Positions 1-6,061 are shown, counted from the stretch's first letter. The stretch is 7,286 bases of DNA from Clostridiales bacterium (GCA_003522945.1 DPHR01000096.1:1-7286); one strand, 5' to 3'. Translations and numbers: made by a program. The notes: a model not told the origin generated them from the sequence alone.

Positions 1-1
1 G

Positions 2-844
2 GGGCTGCCGATGCTCGCCACCGGCTCGGACAAGGGCTGCGAGACGATCGGCCTTTCCGTCATCCGCGAGGACCAGGCGGCGCTCTCGTTCGGCACGAGC
101 TGCACCGTGCAGTTCACGACCAGAAAGTACTTTGAACCGACGCCGTTCATGCCCGCGTACCCGGCGGTGCCCAACGATATGTATAACCCCGAAATTCAAA
201 TCCTGCGCGGCTACTGGATGCTCACCTGGTTCAAGCAGAACTTCGCTCAGGCGGAGGTCGAGGCGGCCAAAGCGCTCGGCTGCTCGGCGGAGGAAATATT
301 GAACAAGCACCTCGGCGATATCCCCGCCGGGAGCGACGGTCTGCTCGTGCTGCCGCACTGGACGCCGGGCCTCTCCACGCCGAACACGCGCGGCGCGATG
401 ATCGGCTTTACCGACCACCACACGAAATACCACATGTACCGCGCCATCATCGAGGGTCTGAACTTTGCCCTCATGGACGGCATGTACGGCATGGAGCGCC
501 GCTCGGGGCAGAAGATCCGCCATCTCTATCTCGGCGGCGGCGGCAGCCGCAGCGACGAGATCTGCCAGATCACGGCGAATATGTTCGGCCTTCCGGTCTC
601 CCGCATCCAGACGCACGAATCCTGCGCGCTCGGCGCGGCCATCTGCTCGTTTGTATCGCTCGGGAAATTTACCTCCTATGAGGACGCCATCGCCCACATG
701 GTGCGGATCCGCGATACGTTCACGCCGGACGCGGAGGAGCATAAGCTCTATGATCGCATCTACCGCGAGGTCTACCGCCGGTACTATCGCGCCGTGACCC
801 CGCTCCATAAGCTCCTCGGCGCGATCACGCGCAAGGAGAAATAA
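2..844 (+). CDS. FGGY-family carbohydrate kinase, C-terminal part (5' end outside window)
   Basis: The reading frame is open from the first bases, so this is the 3' part of a longer gene; the Met at 11 is internal. FGGY kinases transfer phosphate from ATP to a sugar or polyol in the cytoplasm. The fragment covers the C-terminal ATPase lobe. It opens with a GSDKGCETIG stretch (23-52) that lines up with the xylulokinase segment GGGDNAAGAVG, so the Asp at 29-31 is the expected catalytic base. ALSFGTSC follows, then the family segment around 390-455 ending in RAIIEGLNFAL, then the adenine/phosphate-binding LGGGGSRSDE (530-559) and ESCALGAAI. About 280 residues remain, which fits the C-terminal half of a roughly 500-residue kinase. 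No key motif is missing. The substrate (xylulose, ribulose, glycerol or other) cannot be read from this half. The gene ends just before a hairpin terminator and converges on the lipoprotein gene. Confidence 0.92.
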   Translation, partial: GLPMLATGSDKGCETIGLSVIREDQAALSFGTSCTVQFTTRKYFEPTPFMPAYPAVPNDMYNPEIQILRGYWMLTWFKQNFAQAEVEAAKALGCSAEEILNKHLGDIPAGSDGLLVLPHWTPGLSTPNTRGAMIGFTDHHTKYHMYRAIIEGLNFALMDGMYGMERRSGQKIRHLYLGGGGSRSDEICQITANMFGLPVSRIQTHESCALGAAICSFVSLGKFTSYEDAIAHMVRIRDTFTPDAEEHKLYDRIYREVYRRYYRAVTPLHKLLGAITRKEK

Positions 845-845
845 G

Positions 846-884
846 AAAAACCGTTCTCTGCATGAAGCGCAGAGAACGGTTTTT
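846..884. terminator. Bidirectional intrinsic terminator between convergent genes
   Basis: A perfect 16-bp stem is formed by 846-861 (AAAAACCGTTCTCTGC) and 869-884 (GCAGAGAACGGTTTTT) with a 7-base loop. The arms end in A5 and T5, so on either strand the transcript has a GC-containing stem followed by a U-run. It begins one base after the kinase stop, and its last base is also the last base of the lipoprotein stop codon on the other strand. It therefore serves both converging genes. Confidence 0.93.
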
Positions 885-2020
885 CATTCATCGTATACGA
901 CCGGCGGGCGGTTGGGATCGAGAACGCTGTCCACGTCGAAAAAGAGCTCGTTTAAAATATCGCGGTAATACGTCATCGAATAACCGCCGATCTCAATGCG
1001 CGACTGAAGCGCGTAATTATCGTACAGCTCGTTGACCACATGGTCGTCCACGGTGCAGTAGATATTGAACCCGGCATTGAGCACATGCTGCAACGCCTCG
1101 CCCGTCGCGCGGTAGCCGAAGGGGGCGAGAAAGAGGTTCGTTTCACCGATCCACGGCGACACGCGATCGACCCACTTGTTGATGTCGTAATAAATTTTAT
1201 CGGGGATGCAGCCCGTGCCCCAGAAGCCGTACACGCCGGAGTTGTGCGTATAGCTGTGGCTGGCAAAGCTCCAGCCGTCGGCGCGCAGCGCGTCGGCGAC
1301 TTTTTTGATCTCGGTCTGGTATGCGGGATCGTCATAACTCGGGTAGCCGAACGCTCCCTGAAACCCGGTGAGCGCGATCGTTCCTTTGTGCCCGTTCCAC
1401 GAGAAGTCCGGGTGCTCGGCAACAAAAGCGTCCACAACGCCCATCACATCGCCGTCTGCGATGATGTCCACGCTGCCGGAGGGGTTCGGCACCTCGTAGA
1501 GCAGCGCACCGGCATCATCGACGAAAAGCCGCCGCGCGTACCCGTCGCCGTAGGCGTACGCCACATCGTCCACCGAGAGGATGAGCGGCATTTTTCCGGC
1601 GGGCAGCAAAATCTCCTTTCGCTGCATTCTGCCGTCAGCCATCTCATAGCACTCGTTCAGATCATAGAGCACATACCCGCGCTCGTAGAGCTGCGGCAGG
1701 ATCTTTTCGAGCTCCGCCTTTTCCGAGAACCCGGCGTTGTAGCCGCCCATCGGCGTTTCGCGGTCGGTGAACACCATTTCGGGATAGACGATCAGACTGT
1801 GGAAGAAGATGTGCCGTATTTCGCCCTCATAGGGAACGAGCGGCTCCGGCGTCGGTTCGGGTGTCGGCGTCGGCTCCGCGGTGGGGGAGGGCGTCGGTTC
1901 CGCGGTCGCCGTGGGCGACGGCGTCGGGAAAAAGATGTCGAGCGCGCTGCCGCTGCACCCGGCGAGGAGCGCCGCGCACAGCAGCGCCGTGAGAAGGAAA
2001 AATATCTTTCGTTTCATCAT
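884..2020 (-). CDS. Lipoprotein with NodB-type polysaccharide deacetylase domain
   Basis: This is a 378-residue exported lipoprotein. Residues 1-22 form a signal peptide: basic MMKRK, a hydrophobic core, and the lipobox L19-A20-G21-C22, with Cys22 the acylated residue. Residues 32-60 form a Pro/Thr/Glu/Ser linker that would hold the domain away from the membrane. The catalytic domain shows the deacetylase metal set: D151-D152 in SVDD, and H255-S-Y-T-H259. A later LAPFGYR (298-304) sits where the family has its third motif. By family knowledge, D151 would be the base and D152/H255/H259 the metal ligands for removing N-acetyl groups from cell-wall or other glycans. The sequence HIFFHSL (70-76) before the domain is also seen, from memory, in clostridial relatives. 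The gap between DD and HSYTH (103 residues) is longer than in compact NodB domains. The start has no convincing ribosome binding site; see the promoter entry. The substrate is unknown. Confidence 0.88.
   Translation of the reverse strand: MMKRKIFFLLTALLCAALLAGCSGSALDIFFPTPSPTATAEPTPSPTAEPTPTPEPTPEPLVPYEGEIRHIFFHSLIVYPEMVFTDRETPMGGYNAGFSEKAELEKILPQLYERGYVLYDLNECYEMADGRMQRKEILLPAGKMPLILSVDDVAYAYGDGYARRLFVDDAGALLYEVPNPSGSVDIIADGDVMGVVDAFVAEHPDFSWNGHKGTIALTGFQGAFGYPSYDDPAYQTEIKKVADALRADGWSFASHSYTHNSGVYGFWGTGCIPDKIYYDINKWVDRVSPWIGETNLFLAPFGYRATGEALQHVLNAGFNIYCTVDDHVVNELYDNYALQSRIEIGGYSMTYYRDILNELFFDVDSVLDPNRPPVVYDE
1841..1927 (-). repeat. Low-complexity Pro/Thr/Glu linker coding repeat
   Basis: Codes for residues 32-60 of the lipoprotein, an imperfect run of PTPSPTA, EPTPSPTAEP and TPEPTPEP units. 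In DNA it appears as repeated GGCGTCGG/GGTTCCGCGG-like words. Such linkers are flexible cell-wall spacers, and the repeats make the length prone to slippage between strains. Confidence 0.8.
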
Positions 2021-2055
2021 GCTCTCATACTATCCGCCGCGCCGGAAAAAGTCAA
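2020..2055 (-). promoter_or_regulatory. Predicted promoter of the lipoprotein gene, giving a possibly leaderless mRNA
   Basis: On the minus strand, TTGACT (2055-2050) is followed by a 17-base spacer and TAGTAT (2032-2027), a 5/6 and a 4/6 match to the sigma-A boxes. The usual start, about 7 bases after the -10 box, would be base 2020, the A of the ATG itself. There is no clear Shine-Dalgarno sequence; the nearest candidate, GGCGGA, lies about 12 bases before the ATG. Read-through from the upstream three-gene cassette is also possible, since I see no convincing terminator in 2021-2087. A 6-bp GC inverted repeat (2038-2043/2056-2061) lies here but lacks a U-run. Confidence 0.5.
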
Positions 2056-2087
2056 GGCGCGAGAATTTTCCATTCCGTAGGAGAAGT

Positions 2088-2390
2088 TTAAAAAATCCCG
2101 TGATTGTACTTGATCTGTCCGTACAGAATGAATGCCAGACCGACGGCGAGCCCCGGAAGAACGATGAACGAAACGGCAGCCTCATTCCGCAGGGAAACAA
2201 AAAACGCCGCGGCGAGCGAAACGCCGATGATGAGCGTTCCCGTGCCGACGGCGCGGCCGTATTTCGGGATGTCCTCTTCCCTGACGTTCCGGCGGTTGTA
2301 GGCGTGGATCGTGCGGATGTTCCCCTTTATATTCACCGCACCGATAACAGACGAAAGAATGCCCATAATGAGCAGCAGATAGTTTTCCAT
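2088..2390 (-). CDS. Small three-helix membrane protein (third gene of XRE cassette)
   Basis: A 100-residue integral membrane protein of unknown function. Hydrophobic segments lie at about 4-22, 47-66 and 72-92. Between the first two is a polar, conserved-looking loop with IRTIHAYNRRNVREEDIPKYG (residues 25-45), a pattern I recall from small uncharacterised membrane proteins of Clostridia; I cannot give a firm family name. The start at 2390 is chosen because AAGGAGG (2402-2396) lies 5 bases before it and overlaps the stop codon of the XRE gene. The longer in-frame start at 2423 would lie inside the XRE gene and has no such site. The gene follows the regulator by 10 bases and is surely co-transcribed with it. 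Confidence 0.8.
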   Translation of the reverse strand: MENYLLLIMGILSSVIGAVNIKGNIRTIHAYNRRNVREEDIPKYGRAVGTGTLIIGVSLAAAFFVSLRNEAAVSFIVLPGLAVGLAFILYGQIKYNHGIF

Positions 2391-2400
2391 GACGGCCTCC

Positions 2401-2607
2401 TTAAAAATAAAACAGCTCTTCAAATTTCTTATCCAGAGCGATGCAGAGGACTAAGGCAAGCTTTGCCGTGGGATTGAATTGGCCCGTTTCAATGGAGCTG
2501 ATCGTATTTCGTGATACGCCCACCATCTCCGCAAGCTGCGCCTGAGAAAGCGCCTTTTCCGTACGAGCCTCCTTCAGCCGGTTTCGGAGTTTCAGCTCAT
2601 CGTTCAT
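2401..2607 (-). CDS. Small XRE/Cro-type helix-turn-helix regulator
   Basis: A 68-residue protein consisting almost only of one HTH_3/Cro-C1 DNA-binding domain. The helix-turn-helix is SQAQLAEMVGVSRNTISSIE (residues 21-40), followed by the typical TGQFNPTAKLALVLCIALDKKFEELFYF tail. It matches the YozG/YgzD-like small regulators that usually sit beside a small membrane protein gene. The start at 2607 is chosen because the HTH domain begins there at its normal length and because the ATG overlaps the upstream stop as ATGA (2607-2604), pointing to translational coupling. The longer open frame to 2823 runs through the neighbouring gene in another frame and is not expected to be real. The likely target is the twin-operator promoter of its own operon at 2948-2995. 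No ligand-binding domain is present, so any signal must come from a partner, perhaps one of the flanking membrane proteins. Confidence 0.9.
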   Translation of the reverse strand: MNDELKLRNRLKEARTEKALSQAQLAEMVGVSRNTISSIETGQFNPTAKLALVLCIALDKKFEELFYF

Positions 2608-2933
2608 CCGCGCACCCCAACGAGCCGTACAGCGAAAAGAACAAGGAACAGGAGAAACATGGCAAAATACAAAATAGTGAGCGTAAGCTCCGTTTTCCTT
2701 TTCTTTTTTCGGTATGTCACCAGACTGTGCGTGCCGAGAATGCTGAAATAAATGACCCAGGGACTGTAGAGCATCGTTCCGGTCGCCCAGACGAAGACCA
2801 CGGACACCAGACAGCACACACATGCGCCGACACGCCCGGCAATATTCCCGGCCTGCTGTGCCGTTGCCGCTTCCGTAAGATCCCGGTTCTTGTTTTCCCG
2901 GCGGCTGATCGCCAGAATTTCTTCCTTTTCCAT
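2604..2933 (-). CDS. Small three-helix membrane protein (first gene of XRE cassette; DUF6442-like)
   Basis: A 109-residue membrane protein of unknown function. It has a charged cytosolic-type N-terminus, MEKEEILAISRRENKNRD, then hydrophobic segments at about 32-50, 54-74 and 83-104, with a basic loop YRKKKRK (74-80) between the last two. From memory the N-terminal KEEIL-SR-ENKN pattern and topology resemble the DUF6442 family, whose members sit beside small XRE regulators; this is not a database result. The start at 2933 is chosen because AGGAGG (2945-2940) lies 6 bases upstream. The longer frame to 3176 would cross the promoter. Its stop codon overlaps the ATG of the XRE gene by 4 bases. As first gene of the operon it is the most directly exposed to the twin-operator promoter. 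Confidence 0.83.
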   Translation of the reverse strand: MEKEEILAISRRENKNRDLTEAATAQQAGNIAGRVGACVCCLVSVVFVWATGTMLYSPWVIYFSILGTHSLVTYRKKKRKTELTLTILYFAMFLLFLVLFAVRLVGVRG

Positions 2934-2947
2934 ATCGATCCTCCTAT

Positions 2948-2963
2948 GCCAAGTTTTCTTGTC
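2948..2963. promoter_or_regulatory. Candidate XRE operator O2 (downstream of -10)
   Basis: The plus strand reads GCCAAGTTTTCTTGTC. The core CAAG-N4-CTTG is an inverted repeat covering the predicted start of transcription. It matches the second site at 13 of 16 positions, with differences only in the three central bases. Occupancy would block promoter clearance. That the XRE protein at 2401-2607 binds it is inference from location and symmetry. Confidence 0.7.
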
Positions 2964-2995
2964 GTTATTATAGCAGCGCCAAGTAAACTTGTCAA
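2960..2995 (-). promoter_or_regulatory. Perfect-consensus sigma-A promoter of the membrane/XRE/membrane cassette
   Basis: On the minus strand TTGACA (2995-2990), a 17-base spacer and TATAAT (2972-2967) match the vegetative consensus at all 12 positions. The predicted transcription start is near 2960, leaving about 27 bases of leader that include the AGGAGG site. A promoter this strong normally needs a repressor, and the two operators flanking its -10 box fit that. Confidence 0.92.
2978..2993. promoter_or_regulatory. Candidate XRE operator O1 (overlapping -35 and spacer)
   Basis: The plus strand reads GCCAAGTAAACTTGTC. The core CAAGTAAACTTG has 5-bp arms CAAGT/ACTTG around two bases. It overlaps four bases of the perfect -35 box. 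Its centre is exactly 30 bp from that of O2, close to three helical turns, so two dimers would lie on nearly the same DNA face. The size and form suit a small XRE dimer. Confidence 0.72.
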
Positions 2996-3011
2996 CAGGA
3001 AACAATGCTCC

Positions 3012-3040
3012 TTGCCCGGCGCGGGGAATTGTGGTAAAAT
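3012..3040 (+). promoter_or_regulatory. Predicted sigma-A promoter of tex
   Basis: TTGCCC (3012-3017), a 17-base spacer and TAAAAT (3035-3040) lie before tex; transcription should start near 3047. The -35 boxes of this promoter and the divergent cassette promoter are only 16 bases apart, so protein bound at the cassette operators lies about 55-70 bases upstream of the tex start. Confidence 0.75.
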
Positions 3041-3056
3041 TCATATCCAATCTTTT

Positions 3057-3063
3057 GAAGGAG
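3057..3063 (+). promoter_or_regulatory. Ribosome binding site that fixes the tex start
   Basis: GAAGGAG lies 9 bases before the ATG at 3073 and downstream of the predicted promoter. The open frame reaches back to an ATG at 2989, but that would lie upstream of the tex promoter and inside the divergent promoter, so the 28 extra residues are not real. Confidence 0.88.
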
Positions 3064-3072
3064 ACACCACGC

Positions 3073-5235
3073 ATGGATAAATTCACCCCCCTTCTTGCGA
3101 AGGAGTTTTCCCGCCGGGAGGAGCATATAGAGAACATCCTCCGTCTGCTCGACGAGGGCAACACCGTCCCGTTCATCGCGCGCTACCGCAAGGAGATGCA
3201 CGGCACGACCGACGATCAGACCATCCGCGCCATCGCGGACAGGCTCGCGTATCTGCGCGGTCTCGACGAGCGCAAGGCCGCCGTCGTGAGCGCCATTGAA
3301 GCGCAGGGCAAGCTCACGGACGAACTCTCTGCCGCCATCGAAAACGCGCAGACGCTCGCCGAGGTCGAGGATATTTACCGCCCCTACAAGCAGAAGCGCC
3401 GCACGCGCGCCACGATCGCGCGTGAAAAGGGACTTGCCCCGCTCGCGGAGCTGCTGCTCTCGCAGACGGTCACATCCGGCACACTCGAAGCGCTGGCCGC
3501 GCCGTATGTGAACGAAGAAAAAGGAGTTATGTCAACTGATGACGCGCTCGCCGGTGCGGGCGATATCATCGCCGAAACGATCTCGGACGATGCCGCCATC
3601 CGCGCCGCGCTCCGGCGGCTGTACCGCACGCGCGGCGTGCTCTGGGCAAAGGCCGCAACGGACGAGGACAGCGTGTACCGCCTGTACTATGACTACCGCG
3701 AGCCGGTGTCCAGGGTGCAGGGCCACCGCGTTCTCGCGGTGAACCGCGGCGAGCGGGAGGGAATGCTCAAGGCCGGCGTGGAGATCGAGGACGCGCTCGC
3801 CCTGCAGGAGATCCGCCGGGCGGTGTTCCGCGGCATCAGCATCTCGAATGCTTTCGTAAATGCCTGCTGTGAAGATGCGTGGCGGCGGCTCATTGAGCCG
3901 TCCGCGGAGCGGGAGATCCGCGGCGAGCTGACGGACGCGGCGGACGAGGCAGCCATCCGCGCCTTCGGACAGAATCTCCAGCCGCTGCTGATGCAGCCGC
4001 CGCTCCGAAACCGCGTCACCATGGGCTTTGACCCGGCGTACCGCACCGGCTGCAAGATCGCCGTCGTGGACGAGACGGGCAAGGTGCTGGAAACCGGCGT
4101 TGTGTACCCCACGCCGCCGCACAACCGGAAGGACGAGGCGCGCAAAACTCTCACCGCCATGATCCGCCGCCACGGCGTTACCGCCATCGCCATCGGCAAC
4201 GGAACGGCGTCCAAGGAGTCGGAGATATTTATCGCCGACGTGATCCGCGACCTTCCCGGCGTGGCCTACATGGTCGTAAACGAGGCGGGGGCGAGCGTCT
4301 ATTCGGCGTCCAAACTCGGCGCGGAGGAATTTCCGGATTACGATGTTTCGCTCCGCTCCGCGGTATCCATCGCGCGGCGCTTGCAGGACCCGCTCGCCGA
4401 GCTCGTGAAGATCGAGCCGAAGAGCATCGGCGTCGGGCAGTACCAGCACGATATGCCCCCCGCGCGGCTGGACGAAACGCTCCGCGGCGTGGTGGAGGAC
4501 TGCGTAAACTCCGTTGGCGCCGATCTGAACACGGCGTCGGCGCCGCTCCTTTCCTATGTCGCCGGACTCAACGACACGGCGGCGAAAAATATTGTCGCCT
4601 ACCGCGAGGCAAACGGGGCGTACCCGTCGCGCGCCGCGCTCAAAAAGGTGCCGCGCATCGGGCCGAAGGCGTTTGAGCAGTGCGCGGGCTTCCTGCGCGT
4701 GACGCAGGGGAAAAACGTTCTCGACGCGACCGGCGTCCATCCGGAGTCTTACGCCGCGGCGGAAAAGCTGCTCGCCCTTTGCGGCTATACGGAGGCGGAT
4801 GTGCGCGCCCACCGCGTCGGAGAGCTGCGTGAGCGCGTAAAGGCGCTCGGCGAGGAAAAAGCGGCGGCGCACTGCGGCGTCGGCGTGCCGACGCTCTCGG
4901 ACATCGTGTCCGATCTGATGAAGCCCGGCCGCGACCCGCGCGACGAGCTTCCCGCGCCGCTGCTGCGCACCGATATTCTGGAGCTCAAGGATCTGAAGCC
5001 CGGCATGAAGCTGCGCGGTACGGTGCGCAATGTTGTGGACTTCGGCGCGTTCGTCGATATCGGCGTGCATCAGGACGGCCTTGTGCATATCTCGCGTCTT
5101 TCGGACAACTTTGTGCGAAAGCCATCGGACGTTGTCCGCGTGGGCGACGTGGTGGATGTTGCCGTCGTCGAGGTGGACGCGGCGAAAAAGCGTATCGCGC
5201 TTTCGATGCTCGCTGCCGACGTTGGCAGAAACTGA
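3073..5235 (+). CDS. tex: Transcription accessory protein Tex (S1 RNA-binding protein)
   Basis: A 720-residue cytoplasmic nucleic-acid-binding protein, normal length for Tex. Tex is a conserved bacterial relative of eukaryotic Spt6 linked to transcription and RNA metabolism; its exact job is unsettled. Domains in order: the N-terminal helical region with the family signature FIARYRKEMHGTTDDQTIRAI (near residues 34-54); a YqgF/RNase-H-like fold starting at MGFDPAYRTGCKIAVVD (317-333); the conserved VGQYQHD (454-460); a helix-hairpin-helix segment from YVAGLNDTAAKNIV to RIGPKAFEQCAGFLR (about 495-545); and a C-terminal S1 domain from LKPGMKLRGTV through DFGAFVDIG, DGLVHIS and KKRIALSM (641-713). 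The start at 3073 is set by GAAGGAG 9 bases upstream and gives the usual MDKFTPLLAKEF N-terminus. No frameshift or missing domain is seen. It is probably monocistronic: it has its own promoter, and another promoter follows for the next gene, although I see no strong terminator after it. Confidence 0.97.
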   Translation: MDKFTPLLAKEFSRREEHIENILRLLDEGNTVPFIARYRKEMHGTTDDQTIRAIADRLAYLRGLDERKAAVVSAIEAQGKLTDELSAAIENAQTLAEVEDIYRPYKQKRRTRATIAREKGLAPLAELLLSQTVTSGTLEALAAPYVNEEKGVMSTDDALAGAGDIIAETISDDAAIRAALRRLYRTRGVLWAKAATDEDSVYRLYYDYREPVSRVQGHRVLAVNRGEREGMLKAGVEIEDALALQEIRRAVFRGISISNAFVNACCEDAWRRLIEPSAEREIRGELTDAADEAAIRAFGQNLQPLLMQPPLRNRVTMGFDPAYRTGCKIAVVDETGKVLETGVVYPTPPHNRKDEARKTLTAMIRRHGVTAIAIGNGTASKESEIFIADVIRDLPGVAYMVVNEAGASVYSASKLGAEEFPDYDVSLRSAVSIARRLQDPLAELVKIEPKSIGVGQYQHDMPPARLDETLRGVVEDCVNSVGADLNTASAPLLSYVAGLNDTAAKNIVAYREANGAYPSRAALKKVPRIGPKAFEQCAGFLRVTQGKNVLDATGVHPESYAAAEKLLALCGYTEADVRAHRVGELRERVKALGEEKAAAHCGVGVPTLSDIVSDLMKPGRDPRDELPAPLLRTDILELKDLKPGMKLRGTVRNVVDFGAFVDIGVHQDGLVHISRLSDNFVRKPSDVVRVGDVVDVAVVEVDAAKKRIALSMLAADVGRN

Positions 5236-5258
5236 CAGAAAAAAGTCAAAACTGTAAC

Positions 5259-5287
5259 TTGCCCGAGCGCCCCGCGGCCCGTATACT
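5259..5287 (+). promoter_or_regulatory. Predicted sigma-A promoter of the MBL/VOC/GNAT operon
   Basis: TTGCCC (5259-5264), a 17-base spacer and TATACT (5282-5287) lie in the 107-base gap after tex. The -35 box is identical to that proposed for tex. Transcription should start near 5294, inside the left arm of the inverted repeat described next. The gap shows no clear tex terminator, so some read-through from tex is possible. Confidence 0.72.
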
Positions 5288-5327
5288 TGATTTACATAAA
5301 AAACACTGTTTTCGCTTATGTAAATCA
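5288..5327. promoter_or_regulatory. 12-bp perfect inverted repeat over the transcription start (candidate operator)
   Basis: TGATTTACATAA (5288-5299) and TTATGTAAATCA (5316-5327) are exact reverse complements separated by 16 bases, with centres 28 bp apart. Each arm contains a smaller symmetric word, TTAcaTAA or TTAtgTAA, so each could bind a dimer. Between them AAAACA-C-TGTTTT (5300-5312) is also palindromic. The repeat starts directly after the -10 box and ends just before the AGGAGG site at 5331. Because the predicted start near 5294 falls inside the left arm, only part of the stem would be in the RNA, which favours a DNA operator over an RNA hairpin. It is not a terminator, since no U-run follows. 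The binding protein is unknown. Confidence 0.68.
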
Positions 5328-5342
5328 TGAAGGAGGCGCACC

Positions 5343-6047
5343 ATGCGCATTACATACATCCGGCACAGCGCGTTTCTTGCGGAATGGGAGGATATTGTCT
5401 GTCTTTTTGACTATGCCGAGGGCGAGCTGCCGGAGATAGACCGCGATAAGCGCCTGTGCGTTTTCGCGAGCCACCATCATTCCGACCACTTCAATCCGGA
5501 GATATTTACCCGCTTTGCCGACCACCCGCGCCACACGTTCATTCTCTCGGACGATATACGCACCGTTCCTGCCGGGGAAAAGGCCCCGGTTGTCCGCACA
5601 GGGCCAGACTGCCGCCGCATCTTTCCGGGCGGAAAGAGGGGGGCGATGAGTGTTTCCACCATAGGCTCGACCGACTGCGGCGTTGCGTTCGTTGTAAACT
5701 ACGCCGGAAAGACCGTATACCACGCGGGCGATCTCCACTGGTGGGCGTGGCCGGACGATACGCCGGAGGAGGAGCGCGATATGAAAAACCGCTACTTTGC
5801 CGAGATCGCCAAGCTCAACGGCGTCCGGCTGGACGCGGCGTTTCTCCCGCTCGACCCGCGCCTCGGCGCAAACTACTGGATGGGCTTTGACGCCATGATG
5901 CGCTCGGCGGACATCCGCAAGGCGTTCCCGATGCACATGTGGGAAAAGTACGAGTACATCCCCAAATTCAAGGCGATGAGCGTAACGGAAGCCTACCGCG
6001 ATAGGATCGCCGATATAACCGCGCCCAACCAGACATTCACGATCTGA
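5343..6047 (+). CDS. MBL-fold metallo-hydrolase
   Basis: A 234-residue cytoplasmic protein with no signal peptide. It carries the metallo-beta-lactamase fold signature H44-x-H46-x-D48-H49 (SHHHSDHF), further ligand-type residues in STDCGVAF (109-116) and YHAGDLHWW (126-134, with H127 and D130), and a C-terminal histidine in PMHMW (H198). These suit a one- or two-metal hydrolase. The general form resembles the UlaG-like MBL proteins of Clostridia that have no defined substrate; the N-terminal ITYIRHSAFLAEWED and the FDYAEGELPEID that follows are typical of them. The start is supported by AGGAGG (5331-5336) 6 bases upstream. It is first in an apparent operon, 14 bases before the VOC gene. The substrate is unknown; lactonase, thioesterase and phosphodiester activities all occur in this superfamily. 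Confidence 0.88.
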   Translation: MRITYIRHSAFLAEWEDIVCLFDYAEGELPEIDRDKRLCVFASHHHSDHFNPEIFTRFADHPRHTFILSDDIRTVPAGEKAPVVRTGPDCRRIFPGGKRGAMSVSTIGSTDCGVAFVVNYAGKTVYHAGDLHWWAWPDDTPEEERDMKNRYFAEIAKLNGVRLDAAFLPLDPRLGANYWMGFDAMMRSADIRKAFPMHMWEKYEYIPKFKAMSVTEAYRDRIADITAPNQTFTI

Positions 6048-6061
6048 AAGGAAGAAAAGCC

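Noticed and set aside
2038..2061. GC inverted repeat CGCGCC/GGCGCG as a terminator of the cassette
   Set aside because: Only 6 bp with a 12-base loop and no U-run on the minus strand; it overlaps the promoter spacer and -35 box.
1040..2080. 346-codon plus-strand frame opposite the lipoprotein gene
   Set aside because: Antisense shadow of a gene with signal peptide, lipobox and deacetylase motifs; the predicted protein is Arg-rich low-complexity where it faces the Pro/Thr linker.
2608..2823. N-terminal extension of the XRE gene (72 more codons)
   Set aside because: It overlaps the membrane-protein gene in another frame; the HTH domain is complete from 2607 and the ATGA overlap explains its translation.
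2989..3072. Upstream extension of tex by 28 codons
   Set aside because: The extra codons overlap the divergent -35 box and the tex promoter; GAAGGAG before 3073 and the standard MDKF N-terminus fix the start there.
5299..5315. CcpA cre-like site inside the inverted repeat (minus strand AAGCGAAAACA)
   Set aside because: The ARCGNWWWCA half matches but the essential leading TG is CA here, so it falls short of a cre box.
5288..5327. Inverted repeat as the tex terminator
   Set aside because: No U-run follows on the plus strand, the stem is AT-rich, and a promoter -10 box lies directly before it.
3532..5328. 598-codon open frame on the minus strand across most of tex
   Set aside because: It lies antisense to a clearly conserved gene, its translation is Arg/His/Val/Ala-rich with no recognisable motif, and such long antisense frames are expected from strong third-position GC bias. 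No suitable ribosome binding site or promoter was seen.
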